Program-made: the position numbers and the translations under genes
The notes under the pieces: model-generated
The model's input: the letters and a program-made list of their open reading frames with translations, nothing else
Told to the model about the DNA's origin: nothing
Databases searched by the model: none
In this document: one piece after another, positions 7,710 to 17,792 of the stretch
How positions within the stretch are numbered: position 1 is the first letter of the stretch
Layout: each line of letters opens with the position of its first letter
Source: Neptuniibacter sp. CAU 1671
Lineage (GTDB): Bacteria > Pseudomonadota > Gammaproteobacteria > Pseudomonadales > Balneatricaceae
Reading direction: 5' to 3'
DNA: 64,000 nt
Assembly (NCBI RefSeq): GCF_029222905.1
Contig: NZ_JARHUE010000001.1
Location: 186,001 to 250,000 of the forward strand

Positions 7710-10631
7710 TCAGACAACAGGATCAAAACTTGTCATGGCCGCCGCATTTCCACTGAACTGATCCATAAACCGTTCGAACTCATCTAACGGCAAAGGTTTA
7801 CTGAATAGATAACCCTGAAAATAGTCGGATCCGATGGTTTTCAACACGGATACCTGATCCTCATTTTCTACCCCTTCCGACACAATCTTCATACCCAGCT
7901 CATGGGCGATAGTGGCAACCCCTTTACAGAGCTGTAAATCACGTTTGGAGGTACTGATCTCATTGACGAACATACGGTCAATTTTAAGGTAGCTGAAGGA
8001 ATAACGGGTCAGATAGGCAAGCGAGGAATATCCAGTCCCGAAATCATCCAACGCAATCTCTACACCCATGCGGTTATAGGCGTGCAGAATCTTATCGGTA
8101 ATTTCTGAATGCTCCAGCAGAAAGCTCTCGGTCACTTCGACGATCAGGTTACGTCCACGCACATCAAAACTGCGCAAGCTGTTATGCAGATGGCTGATAC
8201 TCTCGTTGTAATCCAGAAACTGCAGGGGTGATTTATTGATCGAGAGCTGGAAGTCATCACCATATTTACGGGTCCAGTGTTTCAGCACACGCAGTGCTTC
8301 TGTCACTACCCAACGCCCGATACCTTTGATCAGGCCGTACTTTTCAGCCAGCGGGATAAAAACATCCGGTGGCACCATCCCAAGTTCAGGGTGATTCCAG
8401 CGCAACAGTGCCTCTGCCTTACGAATCGACATGGTGGTGGAATCCACAATCGGCTGGAAATGCAGAGAAAACTGCTGACGTTCCAGCGCCAGACTCAACT
8501 CAGTCAACAACTCGTGAACATTCGTCAGGTTATTCGCTGCCATTTCACAAAAGAACATCGACTGATTACGGCCCTGATGTTTTGCCCGGTACATCGCCTG
8601 ATCAGCATGCTGCAGCAACTGTTTGACTTCACTGCCATCATCCGGGAACACTGAAATTCCGATACTGGCTGAAAGAGACAGTTCAACATCATTAATGGTC
8701 ACCGATGCTTTCAGGTTGTGAAGTAACGTCTCAGAAAGGCGTTTCAGAGAAAAATTATCCACCACGCCCGGTAACATGATGACAAACTCATCGCCCCCCA
8801 GGCGGGCGACCACATCCCCGGCCCGGGTGCTGCGCTTAAATACCTCGGCCGCATGAGAGAGAATCTTGTCACCAAATTCGTGACCGTATGTGTCATTGAA
8901 AATTTTGAAATTATCCAGATCGATAAAGAACAGCGCAAAGCGGTGTTTGGAGACACGACAGCTATTGATCTGTTGGGACACCAGCTTCAGAAAATTGCGC
9001 CGGTTGGGTAACCCGGTTAGTTGATCAAGGTATGCCTGCCTCCAGATCTGCTCCTGATTGAAGACATCCTGGGTAATATCACGCGCAATCTTTGATATCC
9101 CGACCACTACACCGTTTTCGTAGATAGGTGAAAGGCTCACAGACACATGGATGGATCGGCCGGATTTGTGTAGCCGAATGGTCCTGAAATGATTGACTTT
9201 ATAACCCTGAATTAGCTGGTTGAAAAACATAGCCTCCTCTTCCAGCTTGTCATCCGGAAACAGCATGATGACCGATTGACCCACCATCTCTTCGGATTTG
9301 TAACCAAAGATACGCTCAGCACCCGGGTTCCAGCTGAGGATGATGCCATCCAGAGATTTACTGATAATCGCATCGTCCGAGGACTCAACAATCACTTCAA
9401 ACTGGCGGCTCAAACGCTCCTGAGTGACTAACTGAGAGATATCACGGGCAATTTTTGAGGCACCAATAATCATGCCGTGTTCGTCAAAAATCGGCGAAAT
9501 AGTGACGGATATATCCACCAAATGACCATCTTTGTGCTGCCGCTGCGTACGAAAGTGTTCAATGCGCTGACCCGCTGCCAGCTTTGCCAGGATCTCATCT
9601 TCCTCATGCCATCGTTCTTCGGGGAAGATCTTTAGCATCGGCTGGCCGATCATCTCTTCCGCCGTGTAACCAAACATCCGCTCCGCCGCCTGATTCCAGC
9701 TCTGCACAATGCCCTGAAGAGACTTACTGATAATGGCGTCATCGGAAGCAGAAATGATCGCTTCGAACTGGCGCAGAATTCGGTCCTGCTCAACCAGTTT
9801 ACTCACATCGCGGGCGATTTTAGAGGCACCGATTACCTGGCCATATTCATCCAGTACCGGCGAGATACTGACTGAGACATCCAGCAACCGGCCGCTTTTA
9901 TGCTTGCGCTGGGTTCGGAAATGTTCAATTGTCTGTCCGGCTCTTAACCGGTTAAGAATATCGATCTCTTCGTGAACGCGATCTGGCGGGAAGATCTTCA
10001 GCATTGACTGACCGATCATCTCTTCCGCCGTATAACCAAACATACGCTCGGCGGCATGGTTCCAGCTTTGCACAACACCATTTATATTTTTGCTGACAAT
10101 GGCATCCTCTGAACTTTGCAAAATGGCCTGCGCATGTTTGTTGATCAGTTCAGTACGGGTACGCGAGCCCAGGTCCTGCAGCACAGCACAAACGCTGATG
10201 ATTGACCCGGCTGCATCTCGAATGGGTGACAGAGAGATTGCTACTTCAATGTGACGTCCGGTTTTAGTCAAACGCCGGGTTTGGGCAAAAGTGACCTTCT
10301 TACCCAGCAGCAGTTTGTGCATCATCTGCTGGTGTTCTTCCAGCAGATCGTCAGGGATGAGGCAACCAATACTATGCCCCAATATCTCTTCAGCAGCGTA
10401 TTTGAATATTTCAGTGGCGGCAGGATTCCAGCTCAGCACCTGATTGTCTGGCGAGATAAGAATGATTGCATCGTGTGCTGAAAGTGCAATGGTATTCAGC
10501 AACTGCACAGTCGTGCGGTGATCCTGTTGATCTAAACCTGAGGCTGATGACAACGGAAACTGTCTGTCATCACTGGTTATGCTGGCACCCTGCTCTGCAT
10601 TATTTTTTTTCTGAGGGTGTTCAATCGTCAT
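7710..10631 (-). CDS. Four-PAS GGDEF-EAL c-di-GMP enzyme
   Basis: 973-aa soluble protein. Four tandem PAS domains (about 45-160, 165-285, 290-410, 415-535) are near-duplicates: each begins with a phrase like SWN(H/Q)AAERMFGYTAEEM and the last PAS-PAC unit is shifted to FGYKSEEM. They are followed by GGDEF with an intact ARLGGDEF site (about residue 610) and EAL with an intact EALLRW (about 739) and DDFGTGYSSL. Both active sites look competent, so it may make or hydrolyse c-di-GMP according to PAS input. There is no signal peptide or membrane segment. PAS duplication at DNA level between about 9430 and 10090 is visible. The signal it senses is unknown. Confidence 0.9.
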   Translation of the reverse strand: MTIEHPQKKNNAEQGASITSDDRQFPLSSASGLDQQDHRTTVQLLNTIALSAHDAIILISPDNQVLSWNPAATEIFKYAAEEILGHSIGCLIPDDLLEEHQQMMHKLLLGKKVTFAQTRRLTKTGRHIEVAISLSPIRDAAGSIISVCAVLQDLGSRTRTELINKHAQAILQSSEDAIVSKNINGVVQSWNHAAERMFGYTAEEMIGQSMLKIFPPDRVHEEIDILNRLRAGQTIEHFRTQRKHKSGRLLDVSVSISPVLDEYGQVIGASKIARDVSKLVEQDRILRQFEAIISASDDAIISKSLQGIVQSWNQAAERMFGYTAEEMIGQPMLKIFPEERWHEEDEILAKLAAGQRIEHFRTQRQHKDGHLVDISVTISPIFDEHGMIIGASKIARDISQLVTQERLSRQFEVIVESSDDAIISKSLDGIILSWNPGAERIFGYKSEEMVGQSVIMLFPDDKLEEEAMFFNQLIQGYKVNHFRTIRLHKSGRSIHVSVSLSPIYENGVVVGISKIARDITQDVFNQEQIWRQAYLDQLTGLPNRRNFLKLVSQQINSCRVSKHRFALFFIDLDNFKIFNDTYGHEFGDKILSHAAEVFKRSTRAGDVVARLGGDEFVIMLPGVVDNFSLKRLSETLLHNLKASVTINDVELSLSASIGISVFPDDGSEVKQLLQHADQAMYRAKHQGRNQSMFFCEMAANNLTNVHELLTELSLALERQQFSLHFQPIVDSTTMSIRKAEALLRWNHPELGMVPPDVFIPLAEKYGLIKGIGRWVVTEALRVLKHWTRKYGDDFQLSINKSPLQFLDYNESISHLHNSLRSFDVRGRNLIVEVTESFLLEHSEITDKILHAYNRMGVEIALDDFGTGYSSLAYLTRYSFSYLKIDRMFVNEISTSKRDLQLCKGVATIAHELGMKIVSEGVENEDQVSVLKTIGSDYFQGYLFSKPLPLDEFERFMDQFSGNAAAMTSFDPVV

Positions 10632-10938
10632 AATTCACCACTGCCCATCAAACTTCGGATTGCTATGTGCTGACGAAATCCAAACGGTTATAAGCGCTAT
10701 AAACAGTTAAGGACATATTTGACGCCTTTGCTGCATTTATTCAACAGGTGGGTAAGTGAAATTTTAAACTTAAAAAAATAATTAAATTTAAACTAAATCA
10801 AATCAAGATCATCCGGATCAATCCCGCGCTAAATCCGTGCTGTACCTGAAAATTTAACCTAGTAATTCTCGGCTAGAGTAAACACTCCTGCCAGATACCG
10901 AGATTCACAAGCTGATCTGGCTCAATGTAAACAGTAGA
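10632..10938. other. Intergenic region, no gene seen
   Basis: 307 bp, very AT-rich in its middle (10750-10810). It should carry the promoter of the PAS4-GGDEF-EAL gene and the 3' end of the kinase operon. No ORF and no clear hairpin terminator was seen. Confidence 0.6.
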
Positions 10939-13722
10939 TTAATGTACAACCCAGTTTCGCACATGGTTTAACAGTTGTTCTCTGGACTGGAGCAGCGCAT
11001 CAATCTGACTTTCGCAGACCGATTGTTCTGCTGCATCTTTGCGAGCAATAAGCTCGGATGCGCTCTGTGAAATTACACGACAGGCCGCCTGTAACCCCTC
11101 CGGCAATTCAATGGGGGTTTCACCCTCACCTGCTCTCTGCACCGCCCAGTTTTCTGAAGGATCGGCCGACAGCCCTAATTCAGCCTGCTGACTCTCAAGA
11201 AACCGGCTGACCTGAACAACCCAGGCACGGTATTCAACCACAGCAAACAACGCTGGCATACTGACACGCTGAATTGGTTTAAGCCCCTGCCAGGCAGGAT
11301 TGGGCCGCCAGCCAGTCAGCCAGTCTGGTACCCTGTCAGCGGGCATCGGTTGAGCAATGCCGTAACCCTGTGCCAGTTCACAACCTAACCAAAGCAGGAT
11401 TTCACCCTGCTCAGCGGTTTCTACACCCTCTGCAATCACCCGGCGTCGGAATGCACGGGCCAGACCAATGACACCCTCCAGAATCGCCAGATCCTCAGGA
11501 TCATCCAGCATATCCCTGACAAAGGTTCGGTCGATTTTTAGGATTTCGGCCGGAAGTAGCTTCAGGTAGGCCAGTGACGAGTAGCCGGTACCAAAATCAT
11601 CCAGTGAAATCACCACCCCGAGTGCCTGACACTCCTTAATAACCTGCGACACATGGCTGATGTTTTCCAGTGCACTGGTCTCAAGCACCTCCAGCTCCAA
11701 CAGTGACGGATTAACATCCGTGTACTGAGCAAGCAGGGTATGCAGGCATTCAACAAAATCATCCTGCTGAATATGATAGGCCGCGATATTGACGCTGACC
11801 GGTTGCGAAATACCCATGGCTTGCCAGGTCTGAAGCTGCATGAGCGCCTGATTAAGCGTCCAGTGACCCAGTTCAATCATCGTTACATGGTCTTCTATTT
11901 CAGGCAAAAAACTGTCCGGTGCCATCAGACCGTTTTCCGGGTGCATCCAGCGCAACAAACTCTCAAAACCGATGACTTCACCGGTACGCATATTGACCTT
12001 AGGCTGGTAAAAAAGCTGAAACTCTTCGTCTTGCAGTGCCTGCCGAATACGCTCGATATTACGGTGGCGGCCACGCAGATGACGGTCTTCCTCGGCATCA
12101 AACAGGCAGTAACGGTTTTTACCGGCAAGCTTGGCCTGATACATCGCCTGATCGGCCTGTCGCAGCAGTTGCTCTGCATCCACCTCATCCGCTTGCGGAT
12201 AAAACGTTACCCCTAAACTGGCTGATACCTGCAGTGAGTTGCCACCAATGCTGACGGTCTCACACACAGCACTCAGCAGGCGCTGAATCAGTGGGATACA
12301 ATTCTCTGTCTCCGGCAGATCCATCAACACCGCAACAAACTCATCGCCCCCGAGTCGGGCGATGGTATCGCCTTCACGCAGGACATGTTTCATGCGATAG
12401 GCCAGACTCATCAGCAACAGGTCACCGACTTTGTGCCCGTAGGTGTCGTTGACCTCTTTAAAGCCATCCAGATCGAGGAAAATGACCGCGACGTGCTCAC
12501 CCCGCCTGGCATCCTGAACCATGGCATGACGCAGCCGGTCATTCAGCAAAATACGGTTGGGCAGCCCGGTGAGGGCATCATAATGGGCGATATGTTCTAA
12601 CTGTTTTTGCTGTTTTTTAAGCTGAGTAATATCCGAGAACAGGGAAACGTAGTTTTCCACCTCACCTGCCGCATTGCGGATGGCACTGATGGTACGCAGT
12701 TCTGCATAGAGATCACCATTACGACGTCGGTTCCAGATCTCGCCGGACCAGTGTCCCTCCTGCAGCAGCGACTGCCAGAGTTGCTGATAAAAAGCCTGAT
12801 CATGTTCACCGGAACGCAACAGGCGACTGTCTCTTCCCAGTGCTTCTGCGCGGCTATAACCGGTAATCTGGCAGAACGCATCATTCACATCGATGATGCG
12901 TCCATTGGCATCAAAGATCATGATGCCTTCACGGGCATGATCAAACACACTTGCGGAGAGTTTCAGCTGGGATTCTGCTTTCAGCTTTTCAGTGATGTCA
13001 TGCACAATCACAAACAACAGCGTCTGGCCACGCATCTGGACTGGCGTTGTGTATAGCTCGACGTTTCTGAGCTCACCATTGGCCAGCTGATGCTGTGTCT
13101 GCCGATAACGCTGATCAGCGGTTGCCGAGCCCGTTATCAGATCATTCTGTGCCGTTGAATCAACACTGATCTGTTCCAGTGAGATTTCAGCCTCACCCGT
13201 CACCGTATAGCCATAAAAAGTCTGCGCGGCGGCATTGGAAGCGATGATTTTATGTTGAGCAGGGTCCACCAGCAGCATGACGGAGGTATTGTCCTCAAAA
13301 AAACTGCGAAACTCTGCTTCACTGCTGGCAACATTCTTGCGCAGGCGTTCCATCTGCACCAGGTTGTGAATGCGTCGCCGGGCGATATTCACATTGACCG
13401 GTTTGGTCAGATAGTCCATCGCCCCAAGCTCAAGGCCCTTGGCTTCCTCCTGAAGATCCCCCAGTGCCGTAACAAACACCACCGGAATCTGTTTCAGCTG
13501 CTCATTAGCCTTGAGGCGACGACAGACTTCATAGCCATCGATTTCAGGCATCATCACATCCAGCAGGATCAGCTCAGGGTTGATCTCTGCCGCCAGTTGC
13601 AGCCCCTTTTCACCGGAATTAGCAATAAACAGATCAAAGTCATCTGCGAGCGCCCTACCCAGCATCCGCAGGTTGATGGGGTTATCATCCACCATCAGAA
13701 TTTTTGAACGCTCCGCGTTCAT
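10939..13722 (-). CDS. REC-PAS-PAS-GGDEF-EAL response regulator
   Basis: 927 aa. Residues 1-120 are a receiver (ILMVDDN at the start, phospho-acceptor in LILLDVMMPE near 54, later VTAL and YLTKP). Two PAS domains (about 130-250, 255-375) lead into GGDEF with intact ARLGGDEF (about 458) and an EAL domain whose signature reads ESLLRW rather than EALLRW (about 586), with DDFGTGYSSLAYLKLL intact. The last 120 residues are helical and unassigned. The Ala-to-Ser change is conservative, so phosphodiesterase activity may remain. Its start overlaps the stop of the hybrid kinase by 4 bp (ATGA), so the two are translationally coupled and likely a cognate pair. Confidence 0.9.
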   Translation of the reverse strand: MNAERSKILMVDDNPINLRMLGRALADDFDLFIANSGEKGLQLAAEINPELILLDVMMPEIDGYEVCRRLKANEQLKQIPVVFVTALGDLQEEAKGLELGAMDYLTKPVNVNIARRRIHNLVQMERLRKNVASSEAEFRSFFEDNTSVMLLVDPAQHKIIASNAAAQTFYGYTVTGEAEISLEQISVDSTAQNDLITGSATADQRYRQTQHQLANGELRNVELYTTPVQMRGQTLLFVIVHDITEKLKAESQLKLSASVFDHAREGIMIFDANGRIIDVNDAFCQITGYSRAEALGRDSRLLRSGEHDQAFYQQLWQSLLQEGHWSGEIWNRRRNGDLYAELRTISAIRNAAGEVENYVSLFSDITQLKKQQKQLEHIAHYDALTGLPNRILLNDRLRHAMVQDARRGEHVAVIFLDLDGFKEVNDTYGHKVGDLLLMSLAYRMKHVLREGDTIARLGGDEFVAVLMDLPETENCIPLIQRLLSAVCETVSIGGNSLQVSASLGVTFYPQADEVDAEQLLRQADQAMYQAKLAGKNRYCLFDAEEDRHLRGRHRNIERIRQALQDEEFQLFYQPKVNMRTGEVIGFESLLRWMHPENGLMAPDSFLPEIEDHVTMIELGHWTLNQALMQLQTWQAMGISQPVSVNIAAYHIQQDDFVECLHTLLAQYTDVNPSLLELEVLETSALENISHVSQVIKECQALGVVISLDDFGTGYSSLAYLKLLPAEILKIDRTFVRDMLDDPEDLAILEGVIGLARAFRRRVIAEGVETAEQGEILLWLGCELAQGYGIAQPMPADRVPDWLTGWRPNPAWQGLKPIQRVSMPALFAVVEYRAWVVQVSRFLESQQAELGLSADPSENWAVQRAGEGETPIELPEGLQAACRVISQSASELIARKDAAEQSVCESQIDALLQSREQLLNHVRNWVVH

Positions 13723-16670
13723 TCGCCACCCATTTCCATCATCAATTTTTCACGAAATTCCCAGAGCTTTGGTATGGCTTCCTCAAACCGAAAAGCATCA
13801 ATCAGCAAACTGATTTCATTAAACATCTGGATATCTGAATAACCTGTTAACCGCTGTTCAAGCAGCTCGAAGGTGTCGATTGCATTAAACGCACCTTTTT
13901 CAAGCTGCCCAAGCACGGTATCAATCAAGCCAAGCAGTTCAGATACAGAACTCTGGAAAACAACTACAGACGGTGTCGGGACCTCCTCAGATGCCCGGTC
14001 TTTAATCCATTTTGACAAAGTCTGATAGAGGTTGTCGGCCATGATCGGTTTTGCAATATAGTCATTCATGCCGGCAGCGAAACACGCCGCTTTATCTTCA
14101 GGAAACACATCCGCTGTCATGGCAACGATAGGGATTGGCGGATAGCCCTGATCTGACTCCCAGGCGCGTATGGCCCGGGTGGCTTCATTACCATCCAGAT
14201 CCGGCATATGCAGATCCATAAGAATCAACTGATAACGTTCCGGCGCTGAGGTATAGCGCTCAAGTGCCTCGCGTCCATTGGTGGCACAGGTTGACTCAAG
14301 GCCAAAATGTTCAAGCATGGCACTGACAATCTCGTGATTAACGGACACATCTTCCGCAATCAGCACATGTCCAGTCAGGGTATTTTCATGCGCAAGCGGA
14401 TCGGCAATTTTTGCCGGACCTGAGCCTGTTTTGCGCAATTTCAACGCCACAGTGAACCAGAATCGCGAGCCTTCATTTTGCTTACTGACGACACCCACAC
14501 TGCCACGCATCATCTCGGCCAGCTTGGCCACAATCGATAAGCCCAGCCCGGTACCGCCAAACACTCGTGTGGTACTGCTATCGGCCTGCGTAAACGGATT
14601 GAATATCTGATTTTGCTTGTCCCGGCTGATGCCTATGCCTGTATCTGTGACTGAAAATTCCAGCACCGCAGTTGTCTCATCCCGGCTGATCTCTGTGCAT
14701 TCCAGTGCAATGTGACCCTGCTCAGTAAACTTGATCGCATTATTAATCAGGTTCGACAGCATCTGATTCAGTCGATACGGGTCGCCGGTAAAATTAAGAT
14801 TGGATGAGATGCATTGATGGATATAGAGCTGCAGCCCTTTTGTGTGCGCCGGTTCAATAAATAGCCGCTGACATTCGTTGAGTACCTGCGCGGGGTTAAC
14901 GATCCCCTCTTCCAGTTCCATCTTGCCAGCTTCGACTTTTGACAGATCCAGAATATCATTGAGCAACGCCAGCAGTGACTGACCGGAATGCAGAATCGTA
15001 CGCGTGTAGTCATCACGTTGCCGCTGCGGTAACTTCTGATCAAGCAGCAACTGGGCCATGCCCAGGATACCATTCATGGGTGTTCTGATTTCGTGCGACA
15101 TGGTCGCTAAAAAACGACTTTTTGCGATATTGGCCGCTTCTGCCTGTTCACTGGCCCGCTTCAGCTGTTCTGCGGTATTTTTCAGGCGCGTGATATCCGT
15201 GATGGTCCCTATCCAGCCAATCACCTTGCCATCAGCATCCACTTGGGGGTTTGCCAGGCAGAGCACCCAGACAACCCGACCATCCGGTTTAGCAAAACGA
15301 AACTCTGTCTGCAGCATCTGATGATGCTGACGGACCCAGTTCCACGCATCTCTGACCAGTGCCAGATCATCCGGATGGACCACGTCTGTCCATTGCGTAC
15401 CTATTTGGTTACGTTCGTAACCACTGATCTCAATCCAGCGCGGACTGACATACACAAACTGCCCCTCAGCATTGATCTGCCAGACCCCTGCCGGTGAAGA
15501 TTCAGACAGCTGCTGATAGCGCGCCAGACTGTCTGACAACTCCTGTGACGCCTGTTTACGACGGGTAATGTCCTGATGCGTCCCGGTCATCCAGAGCGGC
15601 TTACCTTCCCGGGTCCAGCTGATGACCTTACCCCGGTCCAACACCCAGACCCAGTGACCGGCTTTATGCTGCATCCGGACTTCCACTTCGTAATAGGGCG
15701 CCTGACCAGTGAAGTGTCTCTCCAGCGCCTGCTCTGAAACCTTCAGATCATCCGGATGAACATATTTAACCCAGGTTGATATGCTGATCGGCTCCAAATC
15801 CTTGAGACGGTAGCCGATGATATCTGCCCAGCGCTCATTAAATCGGGTTTCTCCGGTTTCCACATTCCACTCCCAGACCCCGACCCGGGTTGCCTGCAAC
15901 ACGTTTTCAAGCAACAGCTTTTCCCGCTCCAGGCCAGATCTGGAGTCACCTATCACCCCCAGCATATGGTTGATGGTCTGACTAAGCAGAGAGGTTTCCT
16001 TGTAGACAAAATCGGGCAGTTGTCGCAGCGGGATACCGTCTGCATCCTGTTCGCTGATCTGGCTGGTAATCTGTTTTAACGGCAGAATCAGAACACGCTT
16101 ACTGATACCAAGCAGCAACAAGATCAGCAGCACCGAGGACAAAATGCTCAGCAGCATTGTGCTGTACAGTGCACTCTCCAGCTTTTCGGTGATAGCGCGA
16201 TCGGTGTTGAAGATCGTTAGGGTGCCAATCGGTTCGCCAAAGTTGGAAAATAGCGTTTGGCTTTTCACTATAAACGCTTTATTCAACAGGCGTTGATGCG
16301 CCGGGTTGTCCGCATCAAAGTCCTCAATATGCCCCAGAGCGTTTCTGATTCTGCCAGAGGTAAAAGACGTTTGACTGGTCATCTCAGCCATCATTTTATC
16401 GTCTACCAGAATGGCCAGATAGAGGCGATTTTCTATCTCAGCGGAGAGCAGTCTCTGATATTCATTGACTGCATACGCCGAGACAAAGGGGGCAACATTC
16501 ACCGAAAGACGCTGCAGAGCATCATCTGTCTCCAGATTCATCTCTTTGGTAATGGCTTCCCGCGCCAGTGAGTATTGCAGGATACCGTTAAGCGCAAACA
16601 CGCTCACAACGGTAATCGCGATAATCAGTGCCAGGTGGACCAACAGCGAAGTTTTGGGTTGCTTCTGCAT
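13719..16670 (-). CDS. Membrane hybrid histidine kinase (sensor-PAS-PAS-HisKA-HATPase-REC)
   Basis: 983 aa. TM1 (about 12-32) and TM2 (about 172-195) bound a periplasmic sensor of about 140 residues; a HAMP-like linker follows. Two PAS/PAC domains (about 255-375, 380-500) precede the HisKA box with MSHEIRTPMNG (His about 523), the HATPase N and G boxes (NLINNAIKFTEQG, DTGIGI, GGTGLGLSI) and a receiver (LILMDLHMPD, Asp about 819). The C-terminal 90 residues are helical like an Hpt domain but I find no histidine at an HxxKG-type site. It lies 4 bp after a periplasmic binding protein gene and overlaps the GGDEF-EAL regulator gene: a ligand-binding protein, kinase and regulator unit. Confidence 0.92.
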   Translation of the reverse strand: MQKQPKTSLLVHLALIIAITVVSVFALNGILQYSLAREAITKEMNLETDDALQRLSVNVAPFVSAYAVNEYQRLLSAEIENRLYLAILVDDKMMAEMTSQTSFTSGRIRNALGHIEDFDADNPAHQRLLNKAFIVKSQTLFSNFGEPIGTLTIFNTDRAITEKLESALYSTMLLSILSSVLLILLLLGISKRVLILPLKQITSQISEQDADGIPLRQLPDFVYKETSLLSQTINHMLGVIGDSRSGLEREKLLLENVLQATRVGVWEWNVETGETRFNERWADIIGYRLKDLEPISISTWVKYVHPDDLKVSEQALERHFTGQAPYYEVEVRMQHKAGHWVWVLDRGKVISWTREGKPLWMTGTHQDITRRKQASQELSDSLARYQQLSESSPAGVWQINAEGQFVYVSPRWIEISGYERNQIGTQWTDVVHPDDLALVRDAWNWVRQHHQMLQTEFRFAKPDGRVVWVLCLANPQVDADGKVIGWIGTITDITRLKNTAEQLKRASEQAEAANIAKSRFLATMSHEIRTPMNGILGMAQLLLDQKLPQRQRDDYTRTILHSGQSLLALLNDILDLSKVEAGKMELEEGIVNPAQVLNECQRLFIEPAHTKGLQLYIHQCISSNLNFTGDPYRLNQMLSNLINNAIKFTEQGHIALECTEISRDETTAVLEFSVTDTGIGISRDKQNQIFNPFTQADSSTTRVFGGTGLGLSIVAKLAEMMRGSVGVVSKQNEGSRFWFTVALKLRKTGSGPAKIADPLAHENTLTGHVLIAEDVSVNHEIVSAMLEHFGLESTCATNGREALERYTSAPERYQLILMDLHMPDLDGNEATRAIRAWESDQGYPPIPIVAMTADVFPEDKAACFAAGMNDYIAKPIMADNLYQTLSKWIKDRASEEVPTPSVVVFQSSVSELLGLIDTVLGQLEKGAFNAIDTFELLEQRLTGYSDIQMFNEISLLIDAFRFEEAIPKLWEFREKLMMEMGGE

Positions 16671-16674
16671 CCCC

Positions 16675-17652
16675 TTAATCCTCTATGCCAAGTGTATAGT
16701 GCACAATGGTACTTCTAAGGGTCTTGAGGTTTTCAGCTGTTACGGTCAGGACCGGGATCTCGACCACCTCCGATACGGCCTCCCCGCGCAGGTATTTATG
16801 CATTTCACGGACAGCGGCCTGCCCAAGCAGCAAAGGTTGCTGCATACTACTGGCCAGCAGGTCACCACTGTCGATCATGTCCAGAAATTCAGGCTCGGCA
16901 TCAAAACTGAGTAACAGGATATCGGGACGACCACTTTCAGCAATTGCTCGCTGAGCCGCCTTATATTTGTCCGATCCCTGTAGCCAGATTGCGCAAAGGT
17001 CCGGATTGTCACTGATCAGCTCACGGGTAAAGCGATAGGTTTCTGCAGCGGTGAAATCACGCTGTTGCCGAATTCCGGCCATCCTGACACCACCCAACTG
17101 AATTGCCCGGATGAAACCTGCAGTCCGTTCGCGTCCATTTGCTCGGGTCTGCGGAATGGCAATCACACCCACCCGTCCCGGATTGCCCGGCTGTTGTTTC
17201 AGTTTATCCAACAAGGCGATACCCAGATTGTAGGCCCCCTGATAGTTGTTGGATTTGATATAACTCACATATTCGCCCGATTCTGTACCTACATCCGCGA
17301 TCACCACCGGTACCGAGGCTTTTTGCGCCAGAGACAGCAGCGTGACCGCCGCAGAAGAATTGGTTGGCGAAATAATCAGACCATCCACTTTGCCGTTTAA
17401 GGCAGAAATCACATGTTCAAGCTCCTGCTTGACACTGTTATGTGAATCCAGCACCCGTAAATCATGCTGATTGGCCTGCGCTTCCAGCTCTATACCGCGC
17501 GCCAGAATACGCCAGAATGGAATGGTCAGATCAGGGGTGACGTAAACCAGACGTCCGGCATGAGTGAGGCCCGAGAAACCCAAGCAAAGAGCCAATATCG
17601 ACAAAATGCCTATTGAACACAGTCGGCCAATCGTTTTTATAGTGAGTCTCAC
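16675..17652 (-). CDS. Periplasmic sugar-binding-like protein, sensory partner of the hybrid kinase
   Basis: 325 aa from GTG 17652. A hydrophobic signal sequence (about residues 8-28, SIGILSILALCLGFSG) precedes a LacI/RbsB-type periplasmic binding fold: LVYVTPDLTIPFW, IDGL(I)-like DGLIISPTNSSA, VPVVIADVG, NPGRVGVIAIPQTRANGRERTAGF and DLCAIWLQGSDKYKAAQRA. The open frame runs up to 17778 only from TTG codons; GTG 17652 best fits the signal peptide but has a poor ribosome site, so the start is uncertain. No ABC transporter permease or ATPase is adjacent; the next gene is a hybrid kinase 4 bp away. This suggests a LuxP- or TorT-like role in presenting a ligand to the kinase. Ligand unknown. Confidence 0.8.
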   Translation of the reverse strand: MRLTIKTIGRLCSIGILSILALCLGFSGLTHAGRLVYVTPDLTIPFWRILARGIELEAQANQHDLRVLDSHNSVKQELEHVISALNGKVDGLIISPTNSSAAVTLLSLAQKASVPVVIADVGTESGEYVSYIKSNNYQGAYNLGIALLDKLKQQPGNPGRVGVIAIPQTRANGRERTAGFIRAIQLGGVRMAGIRQQRDFTAAETYRFTRELISDNPDLCAIWLQGSDKYKAAQRAIAESGRPDILLLSFDAEPEFLDMIDSGDLLASSMQQPLLLGQAAVREMHKYLRGEAVSEVVEIPVLTVTAENLKTLRSTIVHYTLGIED

Positions 17653-17792
17653 AGATAACCATACAGTTGTTTGGCAATTATCATACTCAGCACCGCACAA
17701 CCCCAGTAGAATGAAATGTATGTAAATGAAATGGATTTCCAAGCTTGACCGATTTTTAAACGGATCACCCGATTTCAAGCCGAGTCCATGCC

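Noticed and set aside
9430-10100. Tandem repeats resembling a mobile or CRISPR-like array
   Set aside because: They are duplicated PAS domains inside one coding frame, not spaced short repeats. No CRISPR array was seen anywhere in the window.
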